Assembly (NCBI GenBank): GCA_903828635.1
Contig: CAIKMY010000266.1
Span: 1 to 38,723 of the forward strand
Length of the DNA stretch: 38,723 nucleotides
DNA from: an uncultured Acidobacteriota bacterium
GTDB lineage: Bacteria; Acidobacteriota; Blastocatellia; RBC074
Direction of reading: 5' to 3'
Part shown: positions 30,971-38,723 of the stretch, piece by piece
Position numbering within the stretch: position 1 is the stretch's first letter
Layout of the letters: every line of letters starts with the position of its first letter
Notes under the pieces: model-generated
Seen by the model: only the letters and a program-made list of their open reading frames with translations
Told to the model about the DNA's origin: nothing
Database searches by the model: none
Made by a program: the position numbers and the translations under genes

Positions 30971-31026
30971 AGACGAATTTTGTCAGACGCATTTTGTCAG
31001 ACGCATTTTGTCAGACGAATTCTGAA
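30971..31026. repeat. 14-bp tandem repeat, four copies
   Basis: Units agacgaattttgtc, agacgcattttgtc (twice) and a degenerate agacgaattctgaa stand immediately before the riboswitch. The TTGTCA junctions resemble -35 boxes, so copy number could affect transcription of the B12 operon. Confidence 0.9.
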
Positions 31027-31029
31027 TGC

Positions 31030-31220
31030 ATTGACAGGTGCCCGGCGAGGATAGACGTCGGGAGAATAGGGAAGCGGGTGTAACTCCCGCACGGTCACCG
31101 CCACTGTAAAGCCATTCGGGCTTCACCAAAAGCCATTGTGTCAAGCCATTGTGTCATGGACGCGAGAAGGCAGGGTGAAGGGCATTCCCGGCGAAGTCAG
31201 GAGACCTGCCTGTCAGCGAA
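31030..31220 (+). promoter_or_regulatory. Cobalamin (adenosylcobalamin-type) riboswitch
   Basis: The stretch carries conserved elements of the cobalamin riboswitch in order. A 5' strand starts at aggtgcccgg (about 31036), then the gggaatagggaag-like core (gggagaatagggaagcgggtg). The B12-box region follows with gcacggtcaccgccactgtaa at 31089-31109, and the 3' closing segment gcgaagtcaggagacctgcc ends near 31210. It precedes a complete btuF-btuC-btuD-btuB-like operon, the expected target; B12 binding would reduce expression. Edges are approximate. A 13-bp tandem duplication (31130-31155) lies in the variable arm. A weak CCGGG/CCCGG hairpin at 31259-31271 could be part of the expression platform. 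Confidence 0.9.
31130..31155 (+). repeat. 13-bp tandem duplication inside the riboswitch
   Basis: Two perfect copies of aagccattgtgtc lie between the B12 box and the 3' closing segment. This part of the aptamer is variable in length in nature, so function may be kept. A related aaagccatt occurs just upstream near 31108. Confidence 0.85.
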
Positions 31221-31291
31221 TCGACGACTCTTCGGATGAAAGAGAGCGGCGTGTCTTGCCGGGCGGCCCGGTTGTCAGATTTCCGGTTATT

Positions 31292-31327
31292 GGACTGGTT
31301 GAACTGGTTGAACTGGTTGAACTGGTG
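31292..31327 (+). repeat. 9-bp tandem repeat, four copies, between riboswitch and btuF-like gene
   Basis: Units ggactggtt, gaactggtt (twice) and gaactggtg follow one another in the leader of the lipoprotein gene. They create a spurious WLN-repeat reading frame joined to the real gene, which is why the open frame extends too far upstream. Confidence 0.9.
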
Positions 31328-31400
31328 GTTTGGTGAAACCGGACACAGCCGCGCTGCAATGGCCTTTAACGCCTGCCTCTGCCCGGGCTTGAAGGCCAAG

Positions 31401-32375
31401 ATGAAACATCCTCAAATCATCGACAAAATCACCGACGGAAGATTCCGCCTGTTACCGCGCAGATTGCTGAAGATCGTTGTGCTCTGCATCTGTGTGCTCT
31501 GCATCTGCATGATGCTCCCGGCCTGCACCCAGAAGGTGCCGGAGCCCTCCGGATCAGGAGAAGCAATCTTTGTCGACGATCTTGATCGTCGGGTGGCGAT
31601 TGCCGGTCCCGTGAAGCGCATTATCTCGCTGGCACCCAACCTGACAGAGATCCTGTTTGCGCTCGGGCTGGAAGAGGAGATCGTCGGTGTCACCAGTTAC
31701 TGCGATTATCCTGCGGCGGCGATGAAGAAGGAGCGCGTCGGCGACACGCTGCGTCCAAACCCTGAGCGGATAATCGGGTTACGGCCTGATCTGGTGCTGG
31801 TGACGACGAGCAGTCAGCTTGAAGGATTGACTCGCGAGCTGGAGCGGCTGTCGATTCCGGTCTATGTCACCAATCCGCGGACGGTACGTCAGGTAATCGC
31901 CACCATACGAAAACTGGGGAGTATCACCGGCAGACCGGGTCAGGCAAACGAGCTGGCGACGGAGATGGAGCGTCGTGTCGGGAGGATTGAGCAGCGAGTG
32001 AGTGGATTGCCAGGTATCCGGGCGCTCTACGTGTTGCAGATGGAGCCACTGATCAGTGTCGGGAAAGGCTCATACATCGACGATCTGCTGAAGCTGGCCG
32101 GTGGGGCCTCGATCAGCAGTGAAGAGACGCAGGAGTATCCACGGTTTGCGCGTGAGGCGGCTATTGCGCGTGGCCCCGAGGTGATTCTCTACCCTGCCTA
32201 TCACGGGAATGGAGCCATCGATGAGGGAGAGTTGCGCCGGGTCTTTGCCAATACTCCGGCAGTGAGGTTTGGCAGGCTGGCACGTGTCAATCCCGACTGG
32301 ATTGATCGTCCCGGGCCGCGAATAGTTGACGGGCTGGAGCAGGTCGCGCAGGCGCTCCATCCGGAGAGTCCATAA
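31401..32375 (+). CDS. btuF: Cobalamin ABC transporter substrate-binding lipoprotein, BtuF-like
   Basis: A 324-residue protein in the periplasmic-binding family of PF01497. I start at the ATG at 31401 (GAAGG upstream); the frame to 31236 runs through repeats. The signal peptide ends in MMLPACTQK, a lipobox with the lipid-modified cysteine. The mature chain opens with DDLDRRVAIAGPVKRIISLAPNLTEILFALGLEEEIVGVTSYCDYP, the classic BtuF/FecB opening. It would bind B12 in the periplasm, tethered to a membrane, and hand it to BtuC/BtuD encoded next. A 15-bp duplication (31479-31508) doubles VLCIC within the signal peptide. The riboswitch supports the cobalamin assignment. Confidence 0.9.
   Translation: MKHPQIIDKITDGRFRLLPRRLLKIVVLCICVLCICMMLPACTQKVPEPSGSGEAIFVDDLDRRVAIAGPVKRIISLAPNLTEILFALGLEEEIVGVTSYCDYPAAAMKKERVGDTLRPNPERIIGLRPDLVLVTTSSQLEGLTRELERLSIPVYVTNPRTVRQVIATIRKLGSITGRPGQANELATEMERRVGRIEQRVSGLPGIRALYVLQMEPLISVGKGSYIDDLLKLAGGASISSEETQEYPRFAREAAIARGPEVILYPAYHGNGAIDEGELRRVFANTPAVRFGRLARVNPDWIDRPGPRIVDGLEQVAQALHPESP
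31479..31508 (+). repeat. 15-bp in-frame tandem duplication in the btuF-like signal peptide
   Basis: Two adjacent copies, gtgctctgcatctgt and gtgctctgcatctgc, encode VLCIC twice within the hydrophobic core of the signal peptide. The duplication keeps the reading frame. Confidence 0.85.
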
Positions 32376-32395
32376 CCAGATGGCGAGATGAAGAG

Positions 32396-33463
32396 ATGAA
32401 CAAAACCAGTCATCCCACCGGGACGGCGGCGTTGTCACCGGGGAGGAGCGTTGGTGGCTACCTGACAAGGCGTCGGGCGGTCTGGTTCATTATGTCTCTG
32501 GTCGGCATGCTGGTGGGGATAGGATGGTTCTCGCTCATTTCAGGTAGTGAGGTGATCAGCCCCGGCCGCATCGGTGCGGCAATCCTCGCGGCGCTGACCG
32601 GAGGTGAGATTCGATTGACGCCCGAGCAGGCGACGATTCTTTTTCGGCTGAGGATGCCGCGAATAGCGCTGGCAATCGGTGTCGGGGCTTCCCTCTCGCT
32701 GGCCGGAGCATCTTTTCAGACACTCCTGCGCAACCCTCTGGCTGATCCCTACGTGATGGGGATCTCAGGTGGAGCAGCAACCGGGACGATAGTGGCGATT
32801 CTCTTTGCTCCGGCTCTGCCTGTCTGGCAGCCGATCTGCGGATTTGTCGGAGCGATGGCGGCGATGGCGGCGGTCTATCGGCTGGGGCGACGCGAGGAGG
32901 ATCCGGCGTATCTCGCGCTGGCGGGTGTGGTCATCTCGACGCTGCTCTCGTCGGTCATCGTGCTGCTGACATCGACTGCCGACGACATCCGGCTGCGCAA
33001 CATTATGCTCTGGCTGATGGGGGATCTGTCGGGAGGAACACCACTCGAAGGGAGCGTGACGATCATTGCAGCAATTCTGGCGACGGGGGTTCTTTTTCCT
33101 CTGTCGCGGGCGCTCAACCTGATGATGATTGGTGAGCGCGACGCCTTTGCGCTTGGGGTCGAGACGGTGAGGGTCAGGTGGACAGTCTATCTCATTGGCT
33201 CGCTGCTGACGGCGGTGTCGGTAATGGCTGGTGGAGCGATCGGCTATGTCGGACTGGTGGTTCCCCATCTGATCAGGCTCGGAGGTGGGTCGGACAATCG
33301 TCTGGTTATTCCGGCAAGCGCGATTGGCGGGGCGGTGCTCGTCCTTGCAGCAGATACTCTCGCACGCACGGTGATTGCTCCCCGAGAGCTGCCCACGGGA
33401 GCGATCACGGCGATGATCGGCGCTCCGGTCTTCCTTTTTCTGCTGATTCGCGGTCGAAGATGA
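32396..33463 (+). CDS. btuC: Cobalamin ABC transporter permease, BtuC/FecCD family
   Basis: A 355-residue permease with about nine to ten transmembrane helices. RLRMPRIALAIGVGASLSLAGASFQTLLRNPLADPYVMGISGGAATG near residues 83-129 is the hallmark of BtuC/FecD proteins, and GYVGLVVPHLIRLGGGSDNRLVIPASAIGGAVLV is the C-terminal signature that contacts the ATPase. It forms the membrane channel for cobalamin from the binding protein. It begins 20 nt after btuF and its TGA stop lies 23 nt before the ATPase start. Confidence 0.92.
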   Translation: MNKTSHPTGTAALSPGRSVGGYLTRRRAVWFIMSLVGMLVGIGWFSLISGSEVISPGRIGAAILAALTGGEIRLTPEQATILFRLRMPRIALAIGVGASLSLAGASFQTLLRNPLADPYVMGISGGAATGTIVAILFAPALPVWQPICGFVGAMAAMAAVYRLGRREEDPAYLALAGVVISTLLSSVIVLLTSTADDIRLRNIMLWLMGDLSGGTPLEGSVTIIAAILATGVLFPLSRALNLMMIGERDAFALGVETVRVRWTVYLIGSLLTAVSVMAGGAIGYVGLVVPHLIRLGGGSDNRLVIPASAIGGAVLVLAADTLARTVIAPRELPTGAITAMIGAPVFLFLLIRGRR

Positions 33464-33486
33464 TCAATATCCGACCGGGAGGTTCC

Positions 33487-34278
33487 ATGCTCGAATTGCG
33501 GGGGCTCCATTTCCACTATGCGCGTGACCCGGCGCGCCCGGTAATCTCCGGCATCGACCTTGCGGTCAGTGCCGGCGAGATCGTCGCACTGCTTGGCCCG
33601 AACGGCTCAGGGAAATCGACGCTGCTCTCACTGGCTGCAGGGATGCTCGTGCCTCAACGTGGTGAGGTCAGACTGGATGGAAAGCCGCTGGCGGGGCTGG
33701 CACGACGGGAGGTTGCCCACTCAATCGCCAGTGTCTCGCAGAGCGGTGATCTTCGCTTCCCGCTGCGTGCAATCGAGTACGTTGTCACCGGCTGCTATGC
33801 CCGGGTTGGAGGGATTGGCTTCGACTCGCCGAGGGAGATCGAAATTGCCCTGAGGGCACTTCGTGACACCGATGCCGAACAGTTTGCCGAACGGCAGGTC
33901 AACGAACTATCGACGGGTGAAAGACAAAGGGTGGCATTGGCGAGAGCGCTGGCTCAGGAGCCACGATTCATGCTCCTCGATGAGCCAACGGCAAACGCAG
34001 ATCCGGCCCATCAGTTTCTGCTGATGCAGCGAATTCGCGAGGTGGTCGATCAGCGAGGTCTTGGAGCAATCATTGTCACGCACGACATCAATCTTGCCGC
34101 CGAGTTCGCCGATCGGCTGGTTCTGCTCAAGGATGGCAGGCTGATGGCCGATGGTCGGGCATCAGCAGTGATGACCGAATCCCTGCTCAGCCGGATCTTC
34201 GGGATTCCGCTGCACATCGATCGTCATCCGCGAAGCGACCGGCCGCGAGTCTCGTGGGTGCGCCCCGGAAACAATTGA
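33487..34278 (+). CDS. btuD: Cobalamin ABC transporter ATP-binding protein, BtuD/FecE-like
   Basis: A 263-residue ATPase with Walker A GPNGSGKST, signature LSTGERQRVALARAL, Walker B FMLLDEPTANADPAHQ and H-loop IVTHDINLAAEF. It energises the BtuC permease. I place the start at the ATG at 33487, which has a perfect GGGAGG site 5 nt upstream; an in-frame ATG at 33460 overlaps the permease stop (ATGA) and is the alternative. The much longer frame from 33178 lies antiparallel in phase with btuC and is not real upstream of 33460. The BtuB-like gene starts 17 nt after the stop. Confidence 0.92.
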   Translation: MLELRGLHFHYARDPARPVISGIDLAVSAGEIVALLGPNGSGKSTLLSLAAGMLVPQRGEVRLDGKPLAGLARREVAHSIASVSQSGDLRFPLRAIEYVVTGCYARVGGIGFDSPREIEIALRALRDTDAEQFAERQVNELSTGERQRVALARALAQEPRFMLLDEPTANADPAHQFLLMQRIREVVDQRGLGAIIVTHDINLAAEFADRLVLLKDGRLMADGRASAVMTESLLSRIFGIPLHIDRHPRSDRPRVSWVRPGNN

Positions 34279-34295
34279 CAGGAGAATAAGTAACA

Positions 34296-36692
34296 ATGAT
34301 CAGTAAAATCCTCAACTCCGGCCTCTTTCGGCTGACGACAGCCGTGATGGCAATCAGCCTGCAATTTGTGCCGGGATCGGCGCAGACTGCGACAGGATCG
34401 ATGATCGGGGTGGTGATCGATTCTCGCGGTGCGGCAGTAAGTGGTGCACGCGTCGTCGTGCTTCAGGGAAACCGCGTCGCCATCCACGAATGCCTGACCA
34501 GCAACCGTGGTGAGTTTGCCTTCATGAATCTGCTTGCCGGAGACTATACCGTCTCGGTCGAGAAGGATGGGATGACACAACCCGGAGGTGCGCAGCCTGT
34601 CAGGATTGAGACGGGGCGTGTGCTTCAGGGATCGCTCGTGCTGGCAGTGGCGGCGATCGAGGACAGTCTGATCGTCTCGGCAACGAGAACCGACACGCGG
34701 CTCTCGGAGACTCCATCGCGCGCCTATATTGCCACCGGGAGCGACCTGCTGAGGGCGCAGCGCGTCAGCCTCTTTGATGTTCTGCGTTCCTCTCCCGGCA
34801 TCGGCGTCACGCAGACGGGGCGGCGCGGCGGCGTCACCTCGATCTTCGTTCGCGGCGGAGAGTCAGACTACACCAAGGTGCTGATCGATGGGGTTCCGGT
34901 CAACGACGCCGGTGGATCCTTCGATTTTGCCGATCTGACCACCGACAACCTCACGCGCGTTGAGCTGGTTCGCGGCGCCCAGAGCGCAATTTATGGATCA
35001 GACGCCATGAGTGGCGTTCTTCAGATTTTCACTCACCGGGGATCAACCTTCGAGCCGGCACTCGACCTTGCCCTCGAAGGTGGCAGCTTCGCCTTCAACC
35101 GCCAGATGGCGCGCCTCTCGGCCCTCCGCGGGCTCTTCGACTATTCGCTCAGCTTCACTCACTTTGCCACCAATGGGCGTGATCGCAATGATGATTACCA
35201 GAACCGTATCGCCACTGCCAACCTTGGCTATCGGTTCAGCGTCAAGACCCAGGGACGACTGACGGTGCGCAATGAAAACTCCGGGGCCGGAGTTCCCGGA
35301 GCGACCGCCAGGCTCTTCCCCGATCCGGATGAGCGCATCGAGCGCCGCCGCTTTGCCATTGGCGGTCGCTTCGATAATCAGACCACCAATTACTGGCGCC
35401 AGAGCGTAACCTATGCCTACTCCGCCAATCATCAATTGAGCTTTGATCCGGCCGCCCAGGATCTGAGCAGGCCGGGAACTCCTCCCGATCCGGGAACTGC
35501 CTTCAACGATTTCGTTAATCTCTTCGGGAATTACCAGCGTCGCCTTGGCGTGCGCTACCAGAATGATATTGTCTTCCCCAACGCCCATTTCGTCAGTACC
35601 GGCATCGATTACGAGACGGAGAGCGCGATCTTCGACAGCGGCTTCACTAACGCCAGCCGCGTTGCCTCATCACGTAACAATATCGGAGTCTTCGTACAGG
35701 ATCAGTTCTCGTATCGCTCACGGTTTTACTTTAATACCGGACTCCGCATCGAGAACAATACCGCCAGCCTGCCAACAGAGATCGCCGACATCCTGCGGCA
35801 ACTGGGCTCGACACCCTACAGTGGCGGAGTCGGCTACGGCACAAGAATCGTTCCGCGAGTCGCCTTCACCTGGGTGCTCAGCCAGAGCGGCCTGCTCAGC
35901 CGCCGCGGAGCAACAAGGATGCGCGCCAGCTTCGGCGAGGGTATCAAGGCCCCGACGCTCGTCGAGGCTTTCAGCCCCAACCGCTTTTTTCTCGGCAATC
36001 CCGCACTCAGACCCGAGCGCTCACGCAGCTTCGATGTTGGCCTTGAACAGATGCTCTGGCATGACCAATATCGCATCGAAGCCAACTATTTCGACAACTA
36101 TTTCCGTGACCAGATCGCCTATGTCGGCAACCCGGCCACCTTTGGCGGTCCGATCAGCCTCCCGGATGGTCGCCTGACCCATTACGTCAATAACGATCGC
36201 GCCAGAACCTCCGGTTATGAGCTGCTCTTCTCCGCCCGACCGGTTCGCCGGCTCCAGATCAATGGCAACTACACGCTGCTGCGAACCAGGCTGGTTGCTG
36301 CCGCTGATATCATCGACTATCAGACATTGAAGAATGCCCCCAACCCCGAGGTCGGCCTCGAACTGCTGCGGCGACCCCGCCATACCGGTGCCGTTAATCT
36401 CTCGTGGCTCGGCGACCGCTTCGATATCAACCTCGATGCCTTCGTCGTCGGCCGCCGCCGTGATCTCGATCCGGTCACCTTCGCACGATTCGATACCCGG
36501 CGTCGCCCGATCTACAATGACGGCTACACCCGTGCCGATCTCGCCGGATCGTGGAGGCTCAAACCCGACCTTGCACTTTTTGCCAGAATCGAGAATCTGC
36601 TCAATCAGAACTATCAGGAGGTTATCGGCTATCCGGCTTACCGCACCACTTTCTCCGCAGGTCTGCGGATCACCCTCGGCAGCAGGAAGTAA
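34296..36692 (+). CDS. btuB: TonB-dependent outer-membrane receptor, BtuB-like
   Basis: A 798-residue receptor. The signal peptide is near residues 10-30 (AVMAISLQFVPGSAQ). A carboxypeptidase-regulatory-like domain follows (SMIGVVIDSRGAAVSGARVVV to about residue 110). Then come a TonB-box-like stretch (DSLIVSATRTDT) and the plug domain (DVLRSSPGIGVTQTGRRGGVTSIFVRGGESDYTKVLIDGVPVND). The barrel ends in TTFSAGLRITLGSRK. It would import cobalamin across the outer membrane with TonB-ExbBD energy, followed by BtuFCD. It is the last gene of the riboswitch-led operon. E. coli BtuB lacks the regulatory-like domain, so this is the Bacteroidota/Acidobacteriota style of receptor. Substrate inferred from context. 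Confidence 0.9.
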   Translation: MISKILNSGLFRLTTAVMAISLQFVPGSAQTATGSMIGVVIDSRGAAVSGARVVVLQGNRVAIHECLTSNRGEFAFMNLLAGDYTVSVEKDGMTQPGGAQPVRIETGRVLQGSLVLAVAAIEDSLIVSATRTDTRLSETPSRAYIATGSDLLRAQRVSLFDVLRSSPGIGVTQTGRRGGVTSIFVRGGESDYTKVLIDGVPVNDAGGSFDFADLTTDNLTRVELVRGAQSAIYGSDAMSGVLQIFTHRGSTFEPALDLALEGGSFAFNRQMARLSALRGLFDYSLSFTHFATNGRDRNDDYQNRIATANLGYRFSVKTQGRLTVRNENSGAGVPGATARLFPDPDERIERRRFAIGGRFDNQTTNYWRQSVTYAYSANHQLSFDPAAQDLSRPGTPPDPGTAFNDFVNLFGNYQRRLGVRYQNDIVFPNAHFVSTGIDYETESAIFDSGFTNASRVASSRNNIGVFVQDQFSYRSRFYFNTGLRIENNTASLPTEIADILRQLGSTPYSGGVGYGTRIVPRVAFTWVLSQSGLLSRRGATRMRASFGEGIKAPTLVEAFSPNRFFLGNPALRPERSRSFDVGLEQMLWHDQYRIEANYFDNYFRDQIAYVGNPATFGGPISLPDGRLTHYVNNDRARTSGYELLFSARPVRRLQINGNYTLLRTRLVAAADIIDYQTLKNAPNPEVGLELLRRPRHTGAVNLSWLGDRFDINLDAFVVGRRRDLDPVTFARFDTRRRPIYNDGYTRADLAGSWRLKPDLALFARIENLLNQNYQEVIGYPAYRTTFSAGLRITLGSRK

Positions 36693-36794
36693 GGAGAGAC
36701 TTACGCATTGTCACCACGTCAGATTGACACCATGCGGAGGAGGAAACAATAACCGTCGGGCGCTAAGTACCACTCTTATTGTGTCAATCCTGAC

Positions 36795-36840
36795 AAAAAA
36801 ACCGGGGACCGGAAGCATTTGACACTTCCGGTCCCCGGTT
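36795..36840 (-). terminator. Rho-independent terminator of the Oar-like receptor gene
   Basis: A perfect 16-bp stem at 36800-36815 and 36825-36840 (AACCGGGGACCGGAAG with its complement) encloses a nine-base loop. On the minus strand it is followed by a run of T (the plus strand has seven A at 36795-36801). It lies 24 nt past the minus-strand stop codon. The plus strand lacks a T-run after it, so it serves the minus gene mainly. Confidence 0.9.
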
Positions 36841-36863
36841 CGTTCTATGACTTGAACCTCAGC

Positions 36864-38723
36864 CTAGAACTGATAACGCAGCGAGAACTGCAGTTGACGG
36901 TCTCCACCCTTGCTGGTGATCTTTCCAAAAGAGGTGCGTGTAAGATCAACCTTACCGTCGGTACCGAGGACGATATTGTTCGGGTTGGTGTCAGGTCCGC
37001 CCCAGTTCGGATGGTTCGGCCAATTGAAAGCCTCAAAGCGGAAGATCACCCGATGGCTCTCTTTGACCGTAAACTCCTTGAAGAGACCAAAGTTATGGTT
37101 TTGGAAACCAGGAGCGTAGAGAATGCTGCGCACCCGATCAGTGACGATCGTGCCGGCCGCCGGACGGGCGAAGAGAGCATTGCCATTGGCATCAGCCGGA
37201 CGGAACCAGAAGTTCGGGTCGCTCCTCAGCGTCGCAAACTTCTTCTCGCTGTTGTCGAGTGTTGCGTTTCCAAGCACTCGCCAGAACTGGGCTCCGCTTC
37301 CGGTACCGACTCCGGCAAAGTCATCTCCGGATCCGATCGAGAATGGGGTACCAGTCTGCATCTGCGAGACTGCGCTGATGGTCCAGCCACCAAAGAGCTT
37401 GCCAGTCAGCTTGCTGCGGTCCTTGAAGATCGGCAGCTCATAAATGGCGTTGAGCACCATAACGTGACGACGATCATAGGTCGCCGGGCCCCAGAGGTTG
37501 CTGGTGTCATAGGCGTTTGGAACCACGTCGCGTTGGGCCGACCCGGCATCGTTGACCTTGGAGAGCGTGTAGGCCATTCCAAAGCTCAGGCCTTGCGAGA
37601 ATCGCCGATTGACCCCCACCTGAAGTCCGTTGTACATCGAGTTGGCTTCGTTACCGGTTGAGCGGATGACCGCAAATCCACGGTAAGGACGCAGCGCGTC
37701 GACGTTGATCCCGGCGTTCTGCGGCAGAAACCGCGTACCGACCGGCAGCTGATTGATGTTGCGCTCGCGCTGGCCGAAGAGGCCGCGACGACCAACATAG
37801 CCAACCTCGACCGTGGTATTGAAACCAATCTCACGCTCGAAGGTCAGGTTCCACGTCCACGCCTCAGGTGCGCGGAAATTGCGATCCTGGGTCGTGATCG
37901 TCAGCGGGAAGTTGACGCCCGAAGCGCCACCCGGGTTATCAACATTGCCAAAGCTGACCGAGACTGACGGCTGCAGCGGAGGGTTGCCTCCAAGGAAGAC
38001 CGAGTCGCTGACTCCGAGACGGGTCAGGAATCGCCCCGCACCACCGCGGAAGACCGTTTTATCATTAACCGAATAAGCAAAACCAACGCGCGGCTGGAAG
38101 TTCTTGGCGAAGTGGATCGTCGAATATTCTTTCGTCTCACCACGGAACATGAAGTTGTACTCGCCACTTGAAGCGATCGGAATACGACCACCAGCCGACG
38201 CCGGCCAGCCATCACCCGGAATCAACAAGCCGTTAAACCTCGCCTGCAGGCTGCCAGCGGTGATCAGACCCGTCCGCGGATCCTGGGTAAGCGCGAGGTT
38301 CGGGTTGTAGTACTTCGAATCAAAGACCACCATATTGCGCCAGAGGCTGTAGTAGGGCTGGATGATGCTGTTGCGCACACCCGCCTCGAGGCGCAGCTTC
38401 GGAGTGGCCTTCCAGGAGTCCTGAACGAACCACTCGAACATGTGGCCGCGATATGGAGTGAAGGAACGGGTTCCCAACTCGGCATAAGTGTCAAAGAGGC
38501 CGATCGCCGCGTTGCCGATCGCCACTCCGGTACCATTGGGCGTCGTGTTGGTAAAGACGAAACGACCGTTCTGGTTGTTGGTGCCACCGGGAACGCCGGA
38601 GACGTTGATCTGGTCGAAGTCATTCTGGCCTGCACGCTCGAAGTAGCCACCAAACTTGATCGTGTGGCTGCCCCGGATGTGGGTCCAGTTCTGGTTGATC
38701 TGATAGATCGGGCCGGTCGACTG
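36864..38723 (-). CDS. Oar-like TonB-dependent receptor, C-terminal part (5' truncated by window edge)
   Basis: The frame is open from the right edge to the stop at 36864, giving at least 619 residues. An apparent start at 38525 is an internal GTG; upstream of it the frame continues with QINQNWTHIRGSHTIKFGGYFERAGQNDFD, a typical acidobacterial barrel segment, so the true N-terminus lies outside the window. Further segments include PYRGHMFEWFVQDSWK, NFQPRVGFAYSVNDKTVFRGG, EREIGFNTTVEVGYVGRRGLFGQ and the C-terminal GKITSKGGDRQLQFSLRYQF with a terminal aromatic. Such receptors of about 1000-1200 residues are abundant in Acidobacteriota and probably bind peptides or polysaccharide products; the ligand is unknown. 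A strong terminator follows. Confidence 0.92.
   Translation of the reverse strand, partial: QSTGPIYQINQNWTHIRGSHTIKFGGYFERAGQNDFDQINVSGVPGGTNNQNGRFVFTNTTPNGTGVAIGNAAIGLFDTYAELGTRSFTPYRGHMFEWFVQDSWKATPKLRLEAGVRNSIIQPYYSLWRNMVVFDSKYYNPNLALTQDPRTGLITAGSLQARFNGLLIPGDGWPASAGGRIPIASSGEYNFMFRGETKEYSTIHFAKNFQPRVGFAYSVNDKTVFRGGAGRFLTRLGVSDSVFLGGNPPLQPSVSVSFGNVDNPGGASGVNFPLTITTQDRNFRAPEAWTWNLTFEREIGFNTTVEVGYVGRRGLFGQRERNINQLPVGTRFLPQNAGINVDALRPYRGFAVIRSTGNEANSMYNGLQVGVNRRFSQGLSFGMAYTLSKVNDAGSAQRDVVPNAYDTSNLWGPATYDRRHVMVLNAIYELPIFKDRSKLTGKLFGGWTISAVSQMQTGTPFSIGSGDDFAGVGTGSGAQFWRVLGNATLDNSEKKFATLRSDPNFWFRPADANGNALFARPAAGTIVTDRVRSILYAPGFQNHNFGLFKEFTVKESHRVIFRFEAFNWPNHPNWGGPDTNPNNIVLGTDGKVDLTRTSFGKITSKGGDRQLQFSLRYQF

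Larger units (their letters stand above)
30498..31029. other. Noncoding region with tandem repeats upstream of the B12 riboswitch
   Basis: About 530 bases with no supported gene, AT-richer than its neighbours between 30700 and 31030. It contains a 16-bp tandem array (30565-30660) and a 14-bp array (30971-31026). It should include the promoters of the sugar dehydrogenase (-) and of the B12 operon (+). TTGTCA occurs in the 14-bp units and could act as a -35 box; this is not certain. Confidence 0.6.

Noticed and set aside
31236-31400. N-terminal extension of the btuF-like protein (WLN repeats)
   Set aside because: It is encoded by the 9-bp repeat, and the extension would bury the signal peptide that begins after 31401.
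36819-37661. Plus-strand open frame of 280 codons after the BtuB-like gene
   Set aside because: Antisense to the Oar-like receptor and it runs through the terminator hairpin.
38523-38525. GTG as the start of the Oar-like receptor
   Set aside because: The frame continues upstream to the window edge with clear barrel sequence, so the gene is cut by the window.

Overview
The window looks like chromosomal DNA from an Acidobacteriota bacterium, possibly Blastocatellia-like; this placement is inference from protein families. The evidence is a secreted protein carrying the Solibacter-type TIGR03437 domain, a large Oar-like TonB-dependent receptor with no terminus inside the window, a second TonB receptor with an N-terminal carboxypeptidase-regulatory-like domain, abundant multiheme c-type cytochromes, and a high-GC Gram-negative layout. 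No rRNA, tRNA, transposase, phage gene or CRISPR array was recognised.

Layout. 3-803: 3' end of glpD (+). 779-4990 (-): a Yip1-type membrane protein, a GMC flavin oxidoreductase and a GT-C (ArnT/PMT-like) glycosyltransferase. 5074-12998 (-): an outer-membrane barrel candidate, a 1325-residue decaheme cytochrome with LVIVD repeats, and two Dpp/Opp-type ATPases without permeases. 13386-18019 (+), divergent from the barrel gene: a TIGR03437 protein with two GlcG/HbpS (heme-binding) domains, followed by two paralogous nonaheme cytochromes. Together 7191-18019 encodes 28 CxxCH heme sites beside a barrel and a heme-binding protein, which makes it a candidate cell-envelope electron-transfer module. 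18044-20555 (-): a single-domain response regulator, an EamA transporter and an orphan beta-class DNA methyltransferase. 20740-23952 (+): a radical SAM enzyme, an MGDG-synthase-like glycosyltransferase and an SDR reductase, possibly for an envelope lipid or glycolipid.

23977-26500 (-) is a tightly overlapping operon whose first gene is a GrdB-family selenoprotein. It is split by an in-frame UGA at 26012-26014, inside a U-P-M-C redox motif. A perfect 7-bp hairpin with a GGUCU loop starts 11 nt after the UGA and resembles a bacterial SECIS. A conventional gene caller would report two fragments. The selenoprotein is followed by a GNAT acetyltransferase and an AzgA-type purine permease.

26696-29134 (+) is a secreted GH63/MGH1-like glycoside hydrolase, convergent with a UDP-sugar dehydrogenase (29154-30497, -). 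30498-31400 is a long noncoding stretch with several unrelated short tandem repeats and a cobalamin riboswitch. The riboswitch leads a B12 uptake operon: btuF-like lipoprotein, btuC-like permease, btuD-like ATPase and a BtuB-like receptor (31401-36692). A strong terminator at 36795-36840 serves the converging Oar-like receptor gene, which runs off the right edge.

A recurring oddity is the set of short direct tandem repeats (9, 12, 13, 14, 15, 16 and 17 bp units), mostly in intergenic DNA and each of unrelated sequence. They are densest around the B12 riboswitch.
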